Assembly: GCA_006937955.1 (NCBI GenBank)
Contig: SSNP01000013.1
Coordinates: 5,305,006-5,369,005, forward strand
DNA length: 64,000 bases
Direction: 5' to 3'
From: Pachypanchax playfairii
Taxonomy: Eukaryota > Chordata > Actinopteri > Cyprinodontiformes > Aplocheilidae
The translations under genes and the position numbers were made by a program. A model generated the notes under the pieces. That model saw nothing but the letters and a program-made list of their open reading frames with translations, searched no databases and had not been told where the DNA came from. Shown here in pieces: positions 26,901 through 35,254 of this stretch. Each line of letters opens with the position of its first letter. Position 1 is the stretch's first letter.

Positions 26901-29900
26901 TTACACAGCAACCCCCCAAATTTCTACTGAATTATTAAACAGCTTCTGCTCTTTAATTTAAGTCAGGTGTGAAAATGGTGTCATATTTGAAGGTTTTGCC
27001 GGGGATGTTTTACCTGACTCTGAGGGATCTCGTAATCTGCTCCCCAGAATAAAGTCATTCCCAAAGAATACATGTGAACCTGTAGAAAGAAAGAAAAAAC
27101 TCTTAGGTGAAAACTTAAACATTTATTTAAATTCAGTCCAATTAAAGCAACAAGAAAATTAATAAAATGGGCGGAAACACAACATAAAGGGATGATGATT
27201 AGTAAAGTTAAATTACTCAGGTGAAAAAGTAGAAACTAAAACTGTAACATACAGTCAAAAAGAGCAAACGCTTAATTAATCTTTTCCACACAAAAGAAAC
27301 AGATGGAAGTTTTCACCTTAAATCCACCAAACATTTTCCATTTCCACTGCTATGACTCTCCACTCACTTCTTAGGAGAGAAAGAACTTTCTGTGAATGTT
27401 GGGCTTGGTAGAGGAAAGAATAATTTAGGGATTGCCAAAGAATGCAGAGCAGCTTTCAAGGTCTTTTAGGGAAAAGATCTCCGAGCGCAAATTTAAGGAT
27501 ATACTAACACTTTCAGGAAATCTGGAAGACTAAACACTGATGATTAAAAAACAACTCCACAATTCCAGGTTGAAAAAGTCAAGAGAAACGTTGACACGTG
27601 TAGCCGACGTGTATTTACCCTCAATCTTCAAATGAAGGAAACAGATTATACCTCCTGCACTAAAATAACTCAGCTGGGGAGTCGGATCCAGGGCTGGAAA
27701 ACTGAGTCAGCACTAAACCGTGTTGAGGTCTGCGGAGCTGTGCCAGAGTCGGGTTTGCAGTCATGCAAGCTTATAGCTATTCTACCAGAGTGGCAGAGTC
27801 AATGAGGGGATGTGGTGATTCTGTTCGCTGCGAGAGCAGAGCAGCGTCCCACAATTTCAGTTATAGATGCTACAAATGTCCATGTGTGGGTTTTCAATGA
27901 TGGACAAGCTCTAACCAAACTGACCTGCCAATCACATTTATACTGTTTATTTTTGACCTATCATGGCTAAAAGCTGATTTTCAGCAGTTTTCTTTTTATT
28001 TCAATAGAGTATAAAATGCAGCGTTTTAGAAATCCACGTCATCCAAACCGTCCCAAAATATGTAGTTCGAGGACGGAGGTGTCGCCACAGAATTAATTTC
28101 TGAATGATTATTTGTGGGGCTGTTAGCAGGCACAGCTCTAAAAAGTAAAAGCCATGTTTTATCCAAGTTTACAGAATAAATGTGTGAAAAGAAATTCTGG
28201 AGGCTGGAGCTGCTTTAAGGCAGCAGTAATCCACTTTGACTTGACTGCATTCAGACCAGCTGTAGCTAATCAGTCTTGTTGGGTGTAAACTTCCTTTCTC
28301 CAAACTGAGGCTGTTCAGAAAGCTTTCTACAACTTGTTAGATGGTAATTTTCCAAAACTTCTACACAAAAACAACTTAAAATGTCCAAAATATTTCTTTA
28401 AGGTATTTATCACCATGTGCGCCTGGTTATATTGGTATATATTAGGGTTGGACCAATACCAGTATTGGTATCGGGTATTGGGGTCGATACCATTCTAATG
28501 TACTCATATTGGTTTCATGAACCGATACTTAAAATGTAGGAACTCTGCAATAATTTCACAAAAATAATTCTTTTTCCCTTAGCAAACTCATTTTTATTAA
28601 TAATTTATTTGTTTTATCTAGTTTACCATCATTTGTTGTAACAAGCAAAGAAGAAAATAAAACCTGTCTTCCAAATTCATTACATTTTTTGTGTGGCAGA
28701 AGTATCAGCATTGGTACTCGGTATCAGCAAGTACTTAGATCCAAGTATCGGTATCAAATTAATTTTAAAAAGTGGTATTGTTGCATCCCTAGTGTTTATA
28801 CCTTCTCCATGTCAGAAACTGAATCCAAGGAGTTCCCTTCCAGGACCTCTGGAGCTGTGAAGGCTCTTAGGTCCTGCTGGGTGACGTACTCGTCTGCAAA
28901 GGAAATGTTGCCAGAAGGCATGAGCAGGAGGGACCAGGGTGAGATGATGAAGCCCATGGCTGCAGGATCTAAAGATGGAAACAGACAATTCAAATTATAA
29001 AGATATGAAAACCAAGACACGATTCTTCATTTTAAAATAAACTCCAACACGTGCACAATAAAACAAAACAAAACCAAAAAGTGTTTTAAAGCTCAGTTCT
29101 TTCAGAGCATTTAAAGCCTGGAAGCAGCAACCTTTGACATATCCAACCACAGTGGATGTTTCAAGCTAATGGGTCTGGCGTTTATGGTTATTGACTGACA
29201 TAAACAAAAACACATGTTGCTTTCTTTGCCTGCGAGAAAATCCCGGTTGAGGCATGAGAGCGACGCAGTACAATTCTCTTTTTGCTGCGAAGCCACAACC
29301 AGTGCTAAGGCTGGGGAGTGGGTTAAAAATACACTCAGGAATGTTTGAGCAGCGCTACCCCGAGATGAGCTGAGAGGAAAAGAGGAACTTGATTTGAAGC
29401 AATAAATAAATGTTGGAATTTATTATGTAAATATCAGTTTCCTGTTTCATACTCATGGGATCCTTCAGACTCTAAAATAGATGACAGCGTCCAAAAGATT
29501 TTGTTTTGAAGTGAAACAAAAAAAGACAATTTATTCAGATGCAGAGGAGCTTTCCTGGTTTCGAAGCTTCACTCTACACCCTGTAATAAACTGCTCGGCA
29601 ATCGCTACAAATGCATGAAGGATTAAAAGCCTCAGCAGAATCAGACAAAGATCATAATCTAATTAAAAGGTAGATGCATGATGGGAAATTCCTCTGACAA
29701 ATTACAAATGCTCACATATCACTTATTCAAACAAATCCTTCATGAGCAAACACACAGTAACCGCTGATGTTTACACACTGTGACAAAGTGTCAACATTTA
29801 CAATCACAGAAAAAAAACTTTCAGCAGCAGAGATGCAAAATGTAAATATCTCTTTACTGTTAACCAGCACATCTAACTAACTGTCTGGAGAGGTCAAAAT

Positions 29901-31055
29901 TTGGAATTGCCGTCCTTTAATAACCAATTCGTGTGGCAAACGGACTTCTTTACATAGTTCAGTGACTGTATAATAGCTCGGCTCAACATCTGCTATTCAA
30001 ATTTTAGCTTGACTCAGCAGTTTAAAGCTCTACAAACCGCAGGCCACAATTTACACCATGTAGCTGCGAACTGGAAAAAAGAAGATTGGTACGTTAAATA
30101 AAAGGATTCAACAAAACAACATTCGAGGACAAACAATGAAACATCCGTCAAGGTTTCAGATTGTGGAATTTTATCTGAGAAACCTTCACTTAAAAATACC
30201 AAACAAGAGTGTCTTGTGCACGATCCTGTGACCTCACCATCACGGGAATGTTCACAAGCATTCATCGATAAGAGAGCTGTTTCTACGGCGTGTCGGCAAA
30301 ACCAGAAATTGAAGTTGAGCTGGTTTATGCAAAAAAGAAAAGCAGGCGGAGAGATTAAAGCTGTTTCATGGAAATTTACGATGGGCAATGATGTAAATGA
30401 CACAGTTGTGACCCGTGTGATCAGGTGTACTGGAATCCTGTATGGAACCAGGAACTAGGTCTTTTTTAGCTGATTCACATCCTCTCCAGAGTTAAACACT
30501 TCAATACTGAACAAACATGTTGTGGAATCTGAAAACCTTATCTTTTTCTGCTGTCAAGGGCATTCGCTGACCCAAATGACTGACAAAAGTGACTAAACCC
30601 ACACAGTTACCTGTCTTAGTAAACAAGACTGAATGATACTTTATAACAAATATTTCTATTTAATATCTGAAGTAATTTTGTTTCAAAAACAGTAAAAAAA
30701 AAAAGTGGCAGAAAAAAGTAAAATGTTGCAACACAATCTCTTAAAAAAGCTGAAGCCTTTAGCTTATGAGTCTCAAACTTTGGTCTTCGAGAGCCACTAT
30801 CCTGCAAGTTTTGAATGCTTTCCAGGTCCAACACACCACATTCAAATAACTGAATTACATTTTTTAAAAATCAGGTTCATTTCAGGTTCAAGATCATTTC
30901 TGAGAATCATTTCTCCACGCTTGACTTCATGTGTTCTTACCTTTGTAGAAAAGGTCTTGGAGGCTCTCTGCGCTCTGACTGAGCAGTGCCCACACCTCCT
31001 CCTCCTGCAACGGGCCTCCCCGGACCTGCAAGGCTTCTGCCAGAGACACATGCAT
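551..31055 (-). CDS. ptpn13: ptpn13, non-receptor tyrosine phosphatase (FAP-1/PTP-BL), full coding region
   Basis: Large scaffold protein tyrosine phosphatase of the cell cortex. I assembled 48 coding exons by GT/AG borders and continuous phase (plus-strand coordinates, in gene order): 31055-30941, 28968-28802, 27079-27014, 26334-26149, 25876-25789, 23585-22953, 17317-17225, 16821-16734, 15919-15724, 15595-15521, 15421-15250, 15144-14994, 14890-14752, 14652-14500, 14141-13959, 13868-13706, 13567-13147, 12731-12637, 11643-11590, 10727-10638, 10519-10412, 10301-10170, 10074-9629, 9217-9101, 8443-8350, 8263-8178, 8097-7974, 7168-6954, 6879-6781, 6701-6337, 6253-6103, 6008-5853, 5705-5534, 5447-5237, 4417-4332, 4248-4187, 4074-3919, 3812-3647, 3564-3484, 3414-3335, 3251-3196, 3110-3019, 2929-2781, 1673-1583, 1487-1150, 1071-856, 777-715, 628-551. 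The total is 7518 nt (2505 residues), against about 2485 in human. The start is chosen because MHVSLAEAL matches the family N-terminus. The border at 15724 is the least certain: an in-frame donor lies about 57 nt further on. The reading frame shows no break. Confidence 0.95.
1674..2780 (-). other. ptpn13 intron 43 (within the PTP domain)
   Basis: A 1.1 kb intron between the exon ending LQEFE and the exon starting NLLNL. It is AT-rich and holds only chance open frames. I see no exon and no clear repeat. Confidence 0.75.
3019..3564 (-). CDS. ptpn13: PTPN13 exons 39-42: acidic linker before the phosphatase domain
   Basis: Four small exons (3564-3484, 3414-3335, 3251-3196, 3110-3019) encode residues about 2092-2194. 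The sequence is acidic and Ser/Lys-rich and ends QPEEDEITWGSDELPIE, a conserved family signature just before the phosphatase domain. The acceptor at 3111 (CCAG before CTACCTG) was chosen because it is the only one keeping phase with the preceding AA-ending exon. Confidence 0.88.
3647..4074 (-). CDS. ptpn13: PTPN13 additional PDZ domain (PDZ6; exons 37-38)
   Basis: Exons 4074-3919 and 3812-3647 encode a complete, canonical PDZ domain, residues about 1985-2071: EEIIEMDLEKPQSEGLGFSL (binding loop GLGF), IGGERGIFVKSITPGGVAE, GKLQVGDRLLK, VNDELMTGMSHTKAVTTVRK, GLVHLIVSRP. It lies between PDZ5 and the phosphatase domain, where, as far as I recall, the mammalian protein has only a linker. The first exon is exactly 52 codons, phase 0 to 0, split at the same turn (LLK/VND) as PDZ4 (MIM/VNN). 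The second exons of both pairs end in phase 1. This fits duplication of the PDZ4 exon pair, or a copy lost in mammals. Confidence 0.9.
4187..4417 (-). CDS. ptpn13: PTPN13 exons 35-36: linker between PDZ5 and PDZ6
   Basis: Two short exons, 4417-4332 and 4248-4187, residues about 1936-1984. The sequence reads DGQPVSPEQKSLSFLKNSIA and then an acidic run, NESRDDGDLTALCPSE. Splice phases are 2/1 and 1/0, and the chain stays open. I see no domain. The segment matches the poorly conserved linker that follows PDZ5 in mammals. Confidence 0.83.
5237..5447 (-). CDS. ptpn13: PTPN13 PDZ5 (exon 34, with the end of exon 33)
   Basis: One exon (5447-5237) plus the last residues of the preceding one encode PDZ5, residues about 1853-1934. 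The binding loop is EPLGLVLDGGRDS, followed by VLFVKDIIPHSLAFKDGSLK, FDLIHYINGAPTQDLTLNE and LTLKATR. The loop has LGLVL where most PDZ domains have GLGF, and the turn has PFDLIHYINGA. This fits the atypical PDZ5 of the family. Confidence 0.92.
5534..6008 (-). CDS. ptpn13: PTPN13 PDZ4 (exons 32-33)
   Basis: Exons 6008-5853 (exactly 52 codons, phase 0 at both ends) and 5705-5534 encode PDZ4, residues about 1756-1841. Motifs: SLGFTLTKGNDQGCYIHDIV, DPAKGDGRLRPGDRMIM, then VNNTDVSHMGHTEVVSLVRA and VVDLVVGRI. The internal intron falls inside the GDRMIM/VNN turn. This exon plan is repeated by the sixth PDZ downstream. Confidence 0.94.
6103..6701 (-). CDS. ptpn13: PTPN13 exons 30-31: PDZ3-PDZ4 linker
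   Basis: Exons 6701-6337 and 6253-6103 code for residues about 1584-1755. The sequence is Ser/Asp/Glu- and Pro-rich (NSYSNSSDEDEEVEEAF, then a DPLPPPMPVP run) and is probably disordered. No fold is visible. It carries family-like positions (QNSYSNSSDEDEE resembles the acidic serine cluster of the human linker), and joins PDZ4 in phase 0. Confidence 0.87.
6781..7168 (-). CDS. ptpn13: PTPN13 PDZ3 (exons 28-29)
   Basis: Exons 7168-6954 and 6879-6781 encode PDZ3, residues about 1479-1570. The binding loop is SGLGFSFSREE, followed by VRVKKLFPGQPAAESGRI, VGDVILRVNQTPLKGLTQH and EVISALRGTGQEVTLLLCRP. The donor after GLTQH and the acceptor before EVISAL match the family exon plan. Confidence 0.94.
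7841..7849 (-). other. ptpn13: candidate 9-nt microexon in ptpn13 intron 27
   Basis: Between exons 27 and 28, nine bases are flanked by CACAG and a strong donor (GTAAGTG). Inclusion would keep phase 1 to 1 and insert three residues (D-Y-S) between ITK and DNVF. The upstream pyrimidine tract is poor, so this is a possibility rather than a called exon. Confidence 0.2.
7974..9217 (-). CDS. ptpn13: PTPN13 PDZ2 (exons 24-27)
   Basis: Exons 9217-9101, 8443-8350, 8263-8178 and 8097-7974 encode PDZ2, residues about 1358-1445, the best studied PDZ of this protein. Motifs: GELFDIELSKIDSSLGIKVT, GGVNTSVQHGGIYVKGLIPK, GDRVMAVDGKSLEGATHQQA and TVRLVLERN. The intron after IKVT falls at the place where mammals use an alternative donor to add five residues to the beta2-beta3 loop. 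Read-through here gives VLFD before it fails (see findings). The linker after PDZ2 ends KPEYNFITK. Confidence 0.94.
9629..10074 (-). CDS. ptpn13: PTPN13 exon 23: PDZ1-PDZ2 linker
   Basis: A single 446-nt exon, residues about 1190-1338. It is rich in Ser, Thr and Pro with a PPALPPKTRK stretch (a possible SH3-type proline motif) and ends SSSHEKLKVKK before PDZ2. The family has a similar acidic and serine-rich linker here (SDWGDTNMDKETCSSS). The exon is in frame on both sides. Confidence 0.88.
10170..10727 (-). CDS. ptpn13: PTPN13 PDZ1 (exons 20-22)
   Basis: Three exons (10727-10638, 10519-10412, 10301-10170) encode PDZ domain 1, residues about 1094-1186. The carboxylate-binding loop is GLGFQVIGGE, followed by SITPGGPADLNGCLKPGDRL, VNDLNVEGFSH, and the closing strand DVTLVVSQPKE. 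PDZ domains bind C-terminal peptides of receptors and scaffold proteins. Phases run 2/1 through the three exons without a break. Confidence 0.94.
10638..13567 (-). CDS. ptpn13: PTPN13 exons 17-20: FERM-PDZ1 linker
   Basis: Exons 13567-13147, 12731-12637, 11643-11590 and 10727-10638 encode residues about 890-1109. The first (421 nt) is polar, with repeated Ser/Arg patches (SGSLAPRLSTRSNPDHLKR, KPRLMSRSHHNLAQL). These look like docking or phosphorylation linkers, but no specific motif can be proven from sequence alone. The last exon holds the beginning of PDZ1 (REITSVNLKKDVKYGL). The introns inside this block (about 0.9-1.0 kb) show no genes. The one at 10728-11589 contains an internal stretch that reads like an old dispersed repeat. 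Confidence 0.88.
13706..15421 (-). CDS. ptpn13: PTPN13 exons 11-16: FERM domain
   Basis: Six exons (15421-15250, 15144-14994, 14890-14752, 14652-14500, 14141-13959, 13868-13706) encode the three-lobed FERM domain, residues about 577-885. It directs the protein to the apical cortex through phosphoinositides and membrane proteins. Landmarks: VDVVLLNGQKLEL (F1 strand), KLTKVAPEGWK, KFFLDDVNLIQ, HQYYLQLRKDILEERL, ALQAEFGDYQPE (F2), VSQRLTEYGVHFHRV, LGIYSKGVHIFEV and LRFPWRETKKISFA (F3, PH-like). The last exon starts at 13868, giving KKKICLQNTSDEIKHLFQ. An ACC/AAC acceptor at 13848 was rejected because it would drop the conserved KKK strand. Confidence 0.94.
15521..17317 (-). CDS. ptpn13: PTPN13 exons 7-10: linker with coiled coil before FERM
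   Basis: Exons 17317-17225, 16821-16734, 15919-15724 and 15595-15521 encode residues about 419-568. Features seen are a serine-rich stretch (SSSSESPSLTSSDPEYRL), a basic patch (LTNHKRHR) across an exon junction, and a heptad-like segment (VLLQRQEEEVQRLQTHLAKR) that fits the short coiled coil known before the FERM domain. The segment ends with PGPEFVKMASEP and VPSSIM, leading into the FERM F1 lobe. The donor at 15723-15722 is the most likely one. Reading on to the next donor would add 19 codons in frame. Confidence 0.85.
17801..17862 (-). other. ptpn13: candidate frame-breaking (poison-type) exon in ptpn13 intron 6
   Basis: A 62-nt block bounded by GCTGTAG and GTAAGG. It accepts the phase of exon 6 and then reads VDTEEQDFQVLPLDPKKPPK openly. 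It ends in phase 0, while exon 7 needs phase 1. Inclusion would force exon 7 into a frame with a stop after about 21 codons. Exon 6 splices to exon 7 perfectly without it, so I leave it out of the coding chain. The C5/A7 homopolymers inside it are also prone to sequencing indels. Confidence 0.3.
20368..20921. mobile_element. MITE-like element with GTGTTTACATG terminal inverted repeats
   Basis: Starts TAGCCGTGTTTACATG and ends CATGTAAACACCACTA, an inverted repeat of about 16 bp with two mismatches enclosing 554 bp. Internal copies of the end motif (TGTTTACATGA, CATTTACATGG) repeat inside. There is no transposase frame, so a non-autonomous DNA transposon is likely. The superfamily is not assigned. 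Confidence 0.6.
22315..22480 (+). pseudogene. decayed LINE reverse-transcriptase fragment (YADD box)
   Basis: Plus-strand reading gives CFYADDVKMFIQKAS, then after a frame shift QDKENLGEIQSIFTNFINKS. This is the pattern of the YADD active-site motif followed by the helical segment of non-LTR reverse transcriptases. Stops and frameshifts surround it. It is a short, dead relic in intron 6 of ptpn13. Confidence 0.45.
22953..25876 (-). CDS. ptpn13: PTPN13 exons 5-6: linker after KIND domain
   Basis: Exon 5 (25876-25789) reads LDGLLTDRESLPERSKEIRE, followed by a basic RLRGKG stretch typical of the family. Exon 6 (23585-22953) is a single 633-nt exon coding for a Ser/Pro/Gln-rich, probably disordered linker, residues about 208-418. 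It ends with KFKERQRKLEVLRQAVDG, a conserved basic helix. No catalytic domain is expected here. Exon 6 ends in phase 1 and joins the exon at 17317 directly in frame (see the frame-breaking candidate exon at 17801-17862). Confidence 0.9.
23586..25788 (-). other. ptpn13 intron 5
   Basis: A 2.2 kb intron without exons. It contains a poly-T/poly-pyrimidine stretch near 24469-24490 and the short hAT-like repeat at 24908-25094. The remainder shows no recognisable structure. Confidence 0.7.
24908..25094. mobile_element. short hAT-like MITE (CAGGGGTGTCCA family)
   Basis: Begins CAGGGGTGTCCAG and ends CTGGACATTCCTA, with the internal phrases GTGTGTTAAATCAGGGAAAC and GGATAGTGGCCCTCGAGG. This family is very common in fish genomes. 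Fragments of it occur at 30768-30860 and 59540-59740. Confidence 0.6.
26149..31055 (-). CDS. ptpn13: PTPN13 exons 1-4: start codon and KIND domain
   Basis: Four exons (31055-30941, 28968-28802, 27079-27014, 26334-26149) encode residues 1 to about 178. They form the KIND domain, a catalytically dead kinase C-lobe-like fold used for protein contacts. Recognisable stretches are MHVSLAEALQVRGGPLQEEE at the start, MGFIISPWSLLLMPSG, DLRAFTAPEVL and YSLGMTLFWGADYEIPQSQ. The ATG lies five bases inside its exon, behind an acceptor at 31061, so at least one untranslated exon must lie further upstream. Exon 2 has its donor at 28801-28800, only about 10 nt from a hAT-like MITE. Confidence 0.93.
26335..28801 (-). 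other. ptpn13 introns 2 and 3
   Basis: Introns around the small exon 27079-27014. The larger one (27080-28801) ends in the hAT-like MITE at 28443-28791. No other gene or exon was seen. Confidence 0.7.
28443..28791. mobile_element. hAT-like MITE, copy 1 (GATACC/GGTATCG-rich)
   Basis: About 349 bp with ends TAGGGTTGGACCAATACC and GGTATTGTTGCATCCCTA (inverted repeat) and many GTATCGG/CCGATAC motifs. The flanks GTATATAT and GTGTTTAT agree at 6 of 8 positions, as expected for an old 8-bp hAT target duplication. The right end lies 11 nt inside the intron from the donor of ptpn13 exon 2. A second copy lies at 63334-63702 in the same orientation. Confidence 0.7.
28969..30940 (-). other. ptpn13 intron 1 of the coding region
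   Basis: A 2 kb intron separating the ATG exon from exon 2. It has a fragment of the CAGGGGTGTCCA repeat family near 30768-30860. I see no exon or RNA gene. Confidence 0.7.
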
Positions 31056-31139
31056 CTTCCCTGCAGAGGTGAAAAATTAAAAGCTGATTAGATCTTCCTA
31101 GTGCAAGAAAAATCCCTGTCTGATACCAAAATAAAAACA

Positions 31140-31188
31140 GGAACACGAATGCATCCTGATTTAGAAGATCAGGATGCATTCGTGTTCC
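31140..31188. repeat. perfect 21-bp inverted repeat (hairpin) upstream of the ptpn13 start exon
   Basis: The arms 31140-31160 and 31168-31188 are exact reverse complements (21 of 21) around a 7-base spacer. On the minus strand it lies about 80 nt before the acceptor (31062-31061) of the exon that carries the ATG. Confidence 0.9.
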
Positions 31189-34100
31189 AACTCTCCAATA
31201 AGATTCCCTAAAAGTTGCTAAATCTTAGATTAATGAAAGAATAAAGACTGAAGAGAAATATGTGACATAAATTCAAAGCAAATTCAAACTCATGTCTGAT
31301 TTCATGCTTTCTTTGAAATCTCAAACATTATTGTGCTAAATCAAGTTTTACCTTATAAGAAATCCACATTGTTCATTATTCTCAACGGTCAAGAATTAAA
31401 GCCAATAAAACATGAAACACCACATTTACTCCCATTACTGCTTCTAGATTAAACATCAAATCGTACTCTTGTGAGAAAGGCATTTGAATTATATTTCTGT
31501 GAGCATTTCTTATAAAATGAAAAGTGGACGGATGTGCTTAAACCAGCTGAGCTGCTGTCAGGAACCACTCACACCAGGCTGTGAATGGAAAGAAAAAGAT
31601 ACATGTGACGAGTCACAGCTTCTCTCTAAACTTTAGCTAACGTGCTGAAGTGACAATAGTTTCTAATCTTTCCAGTTCAACGATGGTATGAAACCAATGT
31701 GAGCAAAACAGGAAGCTCCAGTTCTACAGACACCAGCAGGCTGAGCAGAAACTATTGACACTGAGAATAAATTCACACCTCTAGAAACAAAAACTTGTAA
31801 ACTAAACACTGGGAATAACAACTCTAATCCATTCTGATTGTTTATGTACGAAAATATGAAGTTAAAGTCAGTTTTTACGAATTATATTATGACGTGTTTG
31901 CACATGCTACATGCAAATATCAATGCAAACGATTCAAAAGTAAAACGTTATTTGTATATGACGATCATAGAAAATCAAGCTAAACTCTTCAACCAAAAAC
32001 TAAACGCCGCAAAAAAAAAAAAAACTACAGCAAAAATACCCAAGACTTTACTTTATTAAATACTGCTATAAGGATTTTTAAAAAGTACCTGTGTACTTCT
32101 ATCAGCTAAACTACATCTATAACCTCATTTGAACCTTTCTTCTTCTGCACCTGAAAGTTTTAATAATCATCCTGTAGCACCATCAGGGACCACCAAAGTC
32201 ACTAGGATATGTAATTCAGACAGCTGTTGTGATATTTCACCACAGACCCTCCCAAAAAAAAAAAAAAAACTGAACCCACTTTTAGTTTCAGAGTAAAATC
32301 TCTTGGGGTCGCAAACGCCTGCAGGAAATTTCAAGCCAATCCATCATATTAGAGTCCACATGCTTCAGTTTAGATCAAAGAGGTGAACTAATAACTGCAG
32401 TCCTCCCTGCTTAAAATAAAAAAGTAAAGCACTCTCTTTAGCCTAAAACCTTATAATATTTATCTTTTAATTTCTGCTCTAAACTGGGCCAGCGGACTCA
32501 TTAGCACTCAGATTTCTTTCTGCAAGCAATCCGTGAAACAATGTCCTTTCTATGAATTAGAAATCTGCGAGGAGAATTAATGATTAAGTTGGTCGGGGGC
32601 TACATGTATATGCAGGAATGCAGGTTAACCATTCTAGTCAATGAGAGGCGTGAAGTTTGAGGCCAAGTGGGATACTACCCATCTAGTTCAATACCCTGAG
32701 AATGAGGAGAGCGGGTGCTGTGAAGGCTGATTGTTTTGTGGGTCTTGTTATTTCAACAGAGACCTACAGTGGAATGTTTTTATCCACATTGAGTCTGTTG
32801 CGCGGGCCAAGTCCTCTCATTGGACCGCGGTCCTGCTCATTACCGAGGGTGCTCAGAAGTCTGCAGTCCAAACCATCAAAAGCGAAAAAGCCTTCGCCAT
32901 TTCTGCGTGAATGTTCTCAGGTATTACAACATCTGAAATAGAGAAAAATCCCGAAGCAGGCGTTAGGCCGCTGATCTTGTTTAGCCTTTGCAAAGCTTGA
33001 CCACGATTACAGGGATTTTTGAGAAATAATGCTGGAGACGTGACAAAGTCCTTCACGCTGCACTTGTACAGATTTTCCTCTACACCCACCTTCCTGTCTG
33101 TGACACAGCTACATGAGATAGAGCTGAAAACAGTTGGGTGCCTCTTTAAAAACTTTCATACCATCCAAAAAAAATCTCTTGAAAAAAAGCTAAAACTTTT
33201 AAAGTTAGCCAACTTTTTAAAAAACTAAAATTCCACTTCTACGTCAGGTATCATAACTCGTAACAGAAGCTATCAGAAAGAATCTATTCATATCCTTCAA
33301 AAAATGAGAAGTGTGGTTTCAGCTGGCAAACATCTGGTGCAAAATCAGAAGCTGCTGAGAAGCTCCGACATTAGAGGTGAAAATCTTCCCAAATTCTTGC
33401 CAGGAAAATTCAATAACAAACCTAAAGTGAATCATAAATCCAGTAAGGACTCGCGGCCTAGACGGGGTTATCTTTTAAATAACACATCTAGTGTCGTGAA
33501 GGGACATATTTCCAATCCATACAGCAGATTATAACCAGACTTCACGTTACTGAGCTAATAAAATGCACATATAGATGTGCAACTTTACAGTTGGTATTTA
33601 ACACGTGTATCACTTAAAGCATAAAACGCAGAGTTCGCATCGTCCTATAGTTTGTTCTTTAGCATGTTTGCAACACTTGTGTCAGTTTATGTGGTTTGTT
33701 TTTGTTCTGCTGCATGTTTTTTATTATTATGATTATTAATATATATGGACTGTTTGTGGAAATGAATTACATCTTCCTATTTTTATACCTTGTATTGTTT
33801 TGTTATGGACTGTCACCAAAAACACGTTAGAATTTGTACTTCATATAGCTTTATATAAAACTGGATCTTCTTTTTTGTAAAACTAGAACTGTAGTTGTTT
33901 AGTTGGATCTTATTTTGGTTTCTTATGAAAGATATAGTGGGAATGCAGCAAACATAATGGCTACTGTCCGTACCAGGAAAAACCTGATGGAGGCTTTGAT
34001 TTTTTTGTGACCTACATACAATTTACAGCATTTGCTGATCAACATTTCCATATTTTGTAGAACACAGGTCAACACAGCACTGAACCTGCCACCTTTCACT

Positions 34101-35068
34101 AAAACAGATTTGTGTAACAAATCCAGTGAACACAGAATGTTTTTGTTGTTCAGAGAAGCAGAGGCACGATCATTTCCTTGATTATCAGCCCAGTCCTGGA
34201 CCAACAGCCTTCATTTCTCATTTTGGTCTGGACATGATCCACTCCCCTTCAGTTAATCACAGGGTTGCTATGAGTACCGTGACATGCAGAGCATGAGTTT
34301 TTGCAAAAAACGTCACCCCAAACCTCCCCTCTTCCAAACACACAATCCCCCCTCCTTATTTTCTGCCTATGATGATGCTCCGATTTTTTACCTCTTTCAT
34401 GACCACTTTAAATAGGAGTTTTCACATTTTTAGCATAGCTACACAGTGACCTTTGAGTAAACTTTAGGATATTTCAATGGTAATGAAGGGGGATGGGGCA
34501 GGAGCTTCCTTCTTACTTACATCCCATAAAACATCCAATGATTTAATGTTGCTAAAGGTTTACTTACCAGATGAAAATGTGGATTAAAATATTGTCTATG
34601 CTGACCAAAGTTATGTCAAATGTGCAAGCAGGCTGTTTGTTATTTTTGCAGAGGTGTCTCCCACCCCCAAACCAAAAAAATGCAGTCACTCATGGTGAAA
34701 CCACAGATGTCTTGGTACCTGTGTATCCTAAATATGTAAAAGTAACGCTTGTTAAATATCAACAAGTAGCTAGCTTCCAGTTTTATCATTTTTTTGCCCT
34801 TTTAAAGATAAATTAAGCCCTTTAACCATCTCAAATTTTCCAGTTTCATAATTTAGCTAAAGTTAGCCAAAGTACAACAATGTTATTTTATATTACAAGT
34901 TTACAAGAAACTTACCAGGAGAAAATAGTTAAATAAACAACCAAGTAGGAAATGTTCCGTCGAGACTATGAGTGCTCACACAAACGGCACCAGACGCCAT
35001 CCCATCCACAAAGCAACATCTTGGATAGTATTTGACTACACGGCGAGGCAGTCGGACAACAGGTTTAC
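31189..35068 (-). other. first intron of ptpn13 (5' UTR intron)
   Basis: About 3.9 kb between the proposed untranslated exon and the ATG exon. Homopolymer A runs occur near 32009 and 32254. Near 32700-32860 the sequence is a little more GC-rich. I see no conserved exon. Confidence 0.5.
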
Positions 35069-35220
35069 CTTTCCACACACCGCTATAAGAGTCCTCAAAT
35101 TTAAAGAAACTGGAAACCGGAAATCCTAATAAGAACAATAATGATGGTAAAAAACACTGTTCTTGCTACGAAGTCGCGTTTGAGCACTCCAGCACAGTTA
35201 TGAGTTCTCCTGAAACCAAG
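35069..35220 (-). other. ptpn13: candidate ptpn13 5' UTR exon
   Basis: On the minus strand a good donor (GGAAAG then GTAAAC) ends a potential exon at 35069, just downstream of a GC box and CCAAT box. The ATG exon has an acceptor five bases before the start codon, so an upstream untranslated exon is required. This is the best placed candidate. Its 5' edge is a guess. Confidence 0.4.
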
Positions 35221-35254
35221 TTACCATTTCTGTGGAGCAGAGTGGAGGAGCGGA

